A DNA stretch of 10,000 bases from Flavobacterium sp. GTDB taxonomy: Bacteria; Bacteroidota; Bacteroidia; Flavobacteriales; Flavobacteriaceae. Shown in pieces: positions 6,916-10,000 of the stretch. Under the pieces are notes generated by a model. That model saw nothing but the letters and a program-made list of their open reading frames with translations. It had not been told where the DNA came from and did not search any database. A program made the translations under genes and the position numbers. Location of the stretch: NCBI RefSeq assembly GCF_020217025.1, contig NZ_JAIWOF010000171.1:1-10000 (forward strand), given 5' to 3'. Each line of letters begins with the position of its first letter. The stretch's first letter is position 1.

Positions 6916-6990
6916 TGGGCGATGAGGGGTTCGAACCCCCGACCCCCTCGGTGTAAACGAGGTGCTCTGAACCAGCTGAGCTAATCGCCC
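6916..6990 (-). tRNA. tRNA-Val (anticodon UAC)
   Basis: The acceptor stem GGGCGAT pairs with ATCGCCC, with discriminator A at 6916. The D arm holds AGCTCAGCTGGTTCAGAGC. The anticodon arm CCTCG-TTTACAC-CGAGG gives anticodon TAC (6953-6955), which reads valine GUA and, if modified, other GUN codons. The T arm GGGGGTTCGAACCCCT contains the standard GTTCGAA. CCA is not encoded. All arms pair well and there is no intron or degeneracy. It is a single tRNA gene with its own promoter and terminator, not part of a tRNA cluster in this window. Confidence 0.97.
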
Positions 6991-7025
6991 CAATAAAGTG
7001 CTTTACTATTACCGTAATGCGAGTG

Positions 7026-7055
7026 CAAATATACAAGGAATATTTGTTTTTGCAA
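7026..7055 (-). promoter_or_regulatory. Promoter for tRNA-Val
   Basis: On the minus strand TTG (7053-7055) and TATATTTG (7026-7033) are separated by 19 bases, a full match to the Bacteroidota promoter consensus. Transcription would begin near 7019-7020, about 30 bases before the mature tRNA 5' end, leaving a short leader for RNase P. Confidence 0.8.
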
Positions 7056-7073
7056 GTGTTTCGATAAAAAAAA

Positions 7074-7460
7074 TTACTTTTTTTCTATCTTTTCTAATAA
7101 GACTTTGTTGGTATAATTGACCATTGTAATCGTAATCTCTTCATTTTTAGAAGTTCTACCTTCAATAACGTAAATTTTACCTTTTCTGTAAGCTTCATTA
7201 CTTTTTGAAAAATCTACATCGCCATAGCGTAAACTTTGACGGATATCTTCTAAAGTAACCCATTTTGCATCTAACGATTGTTTTGCTAAAGAATCAATTT
7301 CTAATGATTTGCTTCTTAAATCTTTTAAAACACGGCAATTAGGCAAGTAACAAAACTCAACCCCTTTGTCATCGGCTTTAGCTTTTAAAAACCACATAAC
7401 AAAAACTCCTCCTAAAAATATGCCAAATAAATAGTATGCTAAACGAAACTGAAACTTCAT
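7074..7460 (-). CDS. Small N-terminally membrane-anchored protein, DUF4258-like
   Basis: This 128-residue protein starts at ATG 7458-7460. Residues 6-25 (RLAYYLFGIFLGGVFVMWFL) form one hydrophobic segment followed by KAK, so it is probably an inner-membrane protein with its C-terminal domain facing the cytosol by the positive-inside rule, though a signal-anchor in the other direction is possible. Two cysteines follow in EFCYLPNCRV (37 and 42). The rest, WVTLEDIRQSLRYGDVDFSKSNEAYRKGKIYVIEG, resembles the DUF4258 pattern of a helix ending in G-D/E-V followed by a hairpin, which is related to RelE/BrnT-like folds. The N-terminal His-Ala-Arg motif of many DUF4258 proteins is not visible. I recognise it as a family seen in Flavobacteriaceae, without known function. 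It has its own -7 promoter element and is monocistronic. Confidence 0.75.
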   Translation of the reverse strand: MKFQFRLAYYLFGIFLGGVFVMWFLKAKADDKGVEFCYLPNCRVLKDLRSKSLEIDSLAKQSLDAKWVTLEDIRQSLRYGDVDFSKSNEAYRKGKIYVIEGRTSKNEEITITMVNYTNKVLLEKIEKK

Positions 7461-7476
7461 AAATTATAATTTTGTG

Positions 7477-7484
7477 CAAATTTA
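7477..7484 (-). promoter_or_regulatory. -7 promoter element for the DUF4258-like gene
   Basis: On the minus strand TAAATTTG fits TAnnTTTG and lies 16 bases before the ATG at 7460. No TTG is present at the -33 spacing, only a TGTGTG stretch, so the match is partial. Confidence 0.5.
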
Positions 7485-7519
7485 GTTTAAATTACACACA
7501 TAGTCCCTAGATTTTAACT

Positions 7520-8716
7520 TTAAAAAACAATCAAATTGATATCACGATATTCTAAATTAAACCAATCTGCAATCGCTTTATTAGTTAATAAGCCGTGATA
7601 GCTGTAAATTCCGTTTTTCAAACCTCTATTGCAGCGGATAGCACTTTCAATTCCACCATCATCTGCAATATGTAATAAGAAAGGAGAAATAATATTGCTA
7701 ATCGACATCGAAGCCGTTTTAGAATAACGTGAAGGAATATTAGGAACACAATAATGAATTACACCATTTTTAATAAATGTAGGTTTTTCATGAGTCGTCA
7801 CTTCTGAAGTTTCAAAACAACCACCCGTATCAATGCTCACATCTACAATTACAGCTCCTTTTTTCATGTGTTCGACCATGGTTTCGGTAACCACAACTGG
7901 AGCTCTGTTTTTTCCTTTCATGGCGCCAATAGCAACATCACAACGTCTTAACGCTTTTAAAAGCGATTTTTCTTGAATGGTAGAAGTGAAAATTCTTTGA
8001 TTTAAAGTGTTTTGCAAACGACGTAATTTGGTAATCGAATTATCAAAAACTTTAACATGCGCGCCTAATCCTAAAGCAGTTCTGGCAGCGTATTCTGCCA
8101 CAGTTCCAGCACCAATGATTACAACTTTTGTTGGTGGAACTCCAGTTATATTTCCAAAAAGTAAACCTTTTCCAATGTTCTCACCAATCATTAATTCGGA
8201 AGCAACTAATATAGAGGCAGTTCCTGCAATTTCAGATAATGATTTTACTGCTGGATACGAACCATCTTCATCTTTTATAAATTCAAATGCTAAAGCCGTG
8301 ATTCTTTTAGCTGCTAAAGCTTCAAAATATTCTTTTTTCTGAGTTTTTAATTGAATTGCAGAAATCACAATGGTTTGCGGATTCATCATTTCAATTTCAG
8401 TAAGAGTAGGTGGCTCTACTTTCAAAATCATTGGGCAACCCAACACTTTTTTGGTGTCTTGAGTAATTTCCGCACCTGCATCGCTATATTCTTTGTCGGT
8501 ATAACTTGAAGTTTCTCCAGCTCCTGATTCTAACATTACGCGATGTCCGTGCGAAACCAATGAAGAAACCGCATCTGGTGTTAAGCAAATTCTTCTTTCT
8601 TGATAGGATGTTTCTTTTGGAATTCCTATAAATAATTCGCTTTTATGACGCGCTACTTCAAGTTTTTCTTCTTGTGGAAGCAATTGCGAAGCAGAAAAAG
8701 GAGTGTATATCGACAT
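7520..8716 (-). CDS. ald: Alanine dehydrogenase-family NAD-dependent enzyme
   Basis: This 398-residue protein aligns over its length with alanine dehydrogenase (alanine + NAD+ to pyruvate, ammonia and NADH) and the alpha subunit of NAD(P) transhydrogenase. It has about 27 extra N-terminal residues before GIPKETSYQERRICLTP, where Arg42 matches the substrate-binding arginine (Arg15 of the mycobacterial enzyme). Lys99 in ILKVEPP matches the substrate lysine (Lys75). The NAD domain shows VVIIGAGTVAEYAA (198-211) and Asp225 after the second strand, favouring NAD over NADP. Asp296 in VDVSIDTGGCFE matches the catalytic aspartate (Asp270). However, the segment that normally carries the catalytic histidine (YLHL, His96) reads ISAIQLKTQ and has no histidine. 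The substrate may therefore differ, and the alanine label is provisional. The gene is preceded by the tsaE terminator, so it is transcribed alone; I see no clear promoter consensus in the 60 bases between. Confidence 0.8.
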   Translation of the reverse strand: MSIYTPFSASQLLPQEEKLEVARHKSELFIGIPKETSYQERRICLTPDAVSSLVSHGHRVMLESGAGETSSYTDKEYSDAGAEITQDTKKVLGCPMILKVEPPTLTEIEMMNPQTIVISAIQLKTQKKEYFEALAAKRITALAFEFIKDEDGSYPAVKSLSEIAGTASILVASELMIGENIGKGLLFGNITGVPPTKVVIIGAGTVAEYAARTALGLGAHVKVFDNSITKLRRLQNTLNQRIFTSTIQEKSLLKALRRCDVAIGAMKGKNRAPVVVTETMVEHMKKGAVIVDVSIDTGGCFETSEVTTHEKPTFIKNGVIHYCVPNIPSRYSKTASMSISNIISPFLLHIADDGGIESAIRCNRGLKNGIYSYHGLLTNKAIADWFNLEYRDINLIVF

Positions 8717-8775
8717 TACTTTTGATTTTGAGGTTCTAAATTAGGAATTATTTTAGACTTGGGAAATAGATTCAC

Positions 8776-8811
8776 AAAAAAAGAGAATAGAAGTTGATTT
8801 TCTATTCTCTT
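8776..8811 (-). terminator. Terminator of the porX-tsaE transcript
   Basis: On the minus strand a 12-bp stem AAGAGAATAGAA/TTCTATTCTCTT (8800-8811 with 8781-8792) encloses a 7-base loop and ends in a T-tract (plus-strand A-run 8776-8782). It lies seven bases after the tsaE stop and separates tsaE from the dehydrogenase gene. Confidence 0.88.
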
Positions 8812-8817
8812 ATGTAT

Positions 8818-9231
8818 TTAATTTTTGAGCATTAGTTCACGTTTACCATTTGGTAAAATTTTAATAGTAATACTAGCATGGTCAATCGGAATTAAGTTTG
8901 GCGTTTTTTCTGGCCATTCGATAAAGCACCAATTATCAGAATAGAAATATTCGTCTAATCCCATATCATAACCTTCTTCTTCCGAATTTAAACGATATAA
9001 ATCAAAGTGATACACCGTTTCACCTTCAAAAGTTCTGTATTCGTTTACTAAAGAAAATGTTGGGCTACTTGAATTATCTTTTACGCCTAATTCTTTTACC
9101 AATTCTTTAATTAAAGTCGTTTTTCCGGCACCCATTTGCGCATGAAATGTGATGATTTTCTTTAACGAAGGTGTAGCAAGAATCTGTTTTGCAATGGCAT
9201 TTATTTCTTCTAAACTGTAAATTACGGTCAT
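8818..9231 (-). CDS. tsaE: tRNA threonylcarbamoyladenosine biosynthesis ATPase TsaE
   Basis: TsaE is the small ATPase that works with TsaB and TsaD to put the t6A modification at position 37 of ANN-reading tRNAs in the cytosol. From ATG 9229-9231 the protein has 137 residues, a normal length. The Walker A motif is AQMGAGKTT (31-39, Lys37), followed by SSPTFSLVNEY (55-65), HFDLYR (75-80) and FIEWPEK (103-109), all typical of the family. The frame could be extended four codons to a TTG at 9241-9243, but the ATG is preferred because it is a standard start and family members begin at about this point. The ATG is 23 bp after the porX stop, so the two are probably one transcript, ending at the hairpin just downstream. 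Confidence 0.95.
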   Translation of the reverse strand: MTVIYSLEEINAIAKQILATPSLKKIITFHAQMGAGKTTLIKELVKELGVKDNSSSPTFSLVNEYRTFEGETVYHFDLYRLNSEEEGYDMGLDEYFYSDNWCFIEWPEKTPNLIPIDHASITIKILPNGKRELMLKN

Positions 9232-9254
9232 ATATAAACTCAAATTTTACTTAA

Positions 9255-10000
9255 TTATCTTGGCTCTAAAACTAAGAATGGAATCACCATTTCTTCTAAC
9301 GAAATTCCTCCGTGTTGATAGGTATTTCGGTAATAACTCACATAATGATTATAGTTATTTACGTAAGCCAAAAATAAATCGTTTTTCGCAAAAATAAAAG
9401 AGCTACTCATGTTTAGTGCTGGTAATCCAATTTTCTTAGGATCTTTCACAGCGTAAACGTCTTTGTCTTCATAAGTTAAGCTTCTTCCGGTTTTGTAGCG
9501 AAGATTCAAACTCGTGTTTTTATCACCAATAACTTTCGACGGATTTTTACAATTGATAGTTCCGTGGTCGGTTGTGATAATTAATTTAAAACCAAGTTGT
9601 TGTGCTTGCTGAATCATGTCCAAAAGCGGAGAATTCTTGAACCAACTTGCCGTCAAAGAACGATACGCTTTATCGTTTGAAGCTAATTCTTTCACTACAT
9701 CCATTTCAGTTTTAGCGTGCGATAACATATCTACGAAATTATAAACTATCGTAGTTAAATCGTTGTTTTTTAAGGATTTGAAATTATCAGCTAATTTTTT
9801 TCCCGAAGCAAAATTGGTAATTTTATAATATTCTTGCTTGATGTTTAATCCTAAGCGTTTTAATTGCTCGGTTAAAAATTCGCCTTCATAGAGGTTTTTT
9901 CCGCCTTCATCAGTATCGTTTTTCCAATATTGAGGGAATTTCTTTTCCATTTCTAACGGAGTTAATCCTGAGAAAATAGCATTACGAGCATATTGAGTTG
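9255..10000 (-). CDS. porX: PorX-like response regulator with PglZ domain, C-terminal part (5' end outside window)
   Basis: The minus-strand frame is open to the window edge and ends at 9255, giving 247 visible residues, roughly the second half of a protein of about 520. It reads TQYARNAIFSGLTPLE at the edge, upstream of an internal Met (9948-9950), so that Met is not the start. This is the PglZ/alkaline-phosphatase-like domain of PorX: NFVDMLSHA (87-95, Asp90 and His94) and TDHGTINCKNP (143-153, Asp144 and His145) hold likely metal ligands, and QHGGISLEEMVIP (228-240) is the usual C-terminal motif. In Porphyromonas gingivalis and Flavobacterium johnsoniae, PorX with sensor PorY controls the type IX secretion system, and its PglZ domain has been reported to be a phosphodiesterase acting on oligonucleotides. 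The receiver domain should lie upstream. The catalytic threonine is at or just beyond the edge, so activity cannot be judged fully. Confidence 0.9.
   Translation of the reverse strand, partial: TQYARNAIFSGLTPLEMEKKFPQYWKNDTDEGGKNLYEGEFLTEQLKRLGLNIKQEYYKITNFASGKKLADNFKSLKNNDLTTIVYNFVDMLSHAKTEMDVVKELASNDKAYRSLTASWFKNSPLLDMIQQAQQLGFKLIITTDHGTINCKNPSKVIGDKNTSLNLRYKTGRSLTYEDKDVYAVKDPKKIGLPALNMSSSFIFAKNDLFLAYVNNYNHYVSYYRNTYQHGGISLEEMVIPFLVLEPR

Noticed and set aside
8007..8342. Plus-strand frame inside the alanine dehydrogenase-family gene
   Set aside because: It is antisense to the NAD-binding domain and has no recognisable features despite its 111 codons.
9232..9243. TTG start adding four residues to TsaE
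   Set aside because: A normal ATG follows at 9229-9231 and matches where the family begins; nothing supports the TTG.
9948..9950. ATG as start of the PglZ-domain protein
   Set aside because: The frame stays open to the window edge and the residues upstream (TQYARNAIFSG) are conserved PorX sequence, so this Met is internal.
1..10000. Mobile element, CRISPR, toxin-antitoxin or defence island
   Set aside because: No transposase, integrase, direct-repeat array or terminal repeats are visible; gene content is core metabolism and the tRNA gene shows no flanking attachment-like duplication within the window.

Overview
The window comes from the chromosome of a Bacteroidota bacterium, most likely Flavobacterium or a close relative in Flavobacteriaceae. 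The evidence is AT-rich DNA, several promoters of the Bacteroidota type (TAnnTTTG at -7, sometimes with TTG at -33), a C-terminal fragment of the type IX secretion regulator PorX, and protein sequences typical of the group. It looks like an ordinary housekeeping and metabolic region. I see no insertion sequence, prophage, CRISPR array, restriction or defence locus, and no break in base composition.

Left part (1-4549). The 3' end of a DinB-family gene on the plus strand stops at a hairpin terminator shared with a convergent small acidic-tailed protein gene (312-701, minus). Then, all on the minus strand and in transcription order, come aroB (3-dehydroquinate synthase, 3482-4549), a 297-bp gap holding a probable promoter and a possible 59-codon ORF, a short-form arginine decarboxylase (1775-3184), and 11 bp further on a deoxyhypusine-synthase-like gene (789-1763). 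The last two form a polyamine operon. No agmatine-processing enzyme gene lies in this operon or elsewhere in the window.

Middle (4550-7073). A divergent promoter region separates aroB from a monofunctional proline dehydrogenase gene (4644-5810, plus). That gene ends in a strong hairpin and faces a secreted serine alpha/beta hydrolase of unknown substrate (5841-6818, minus). A single tRNA-Val(UAC) gene follows on the minus strand with its own consensus promoter and terminator.

Right part (7074-10000), all minus strand: a small membrane-anchored protein resembling DUF4258, an alanine-dehydrogenase-family gene lacking the usual catalytic histidine region, tsaE (tRNA t6A synthesis ATPase), and the C-terminal half of porX, cut by the window edge. 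porX and tsaE are probably co-transcribed and end at a hairpin before the dehydrogenase gene.

Points most worth a second look are the arginine decarboxylase/DHS-like pair without an agmatinase or an eIF5A partner, the long leader of that operon, the dehydrogenase with a diverged active site, and the acidic-tailed small protein. None of these amounts to a demonstrated new system.
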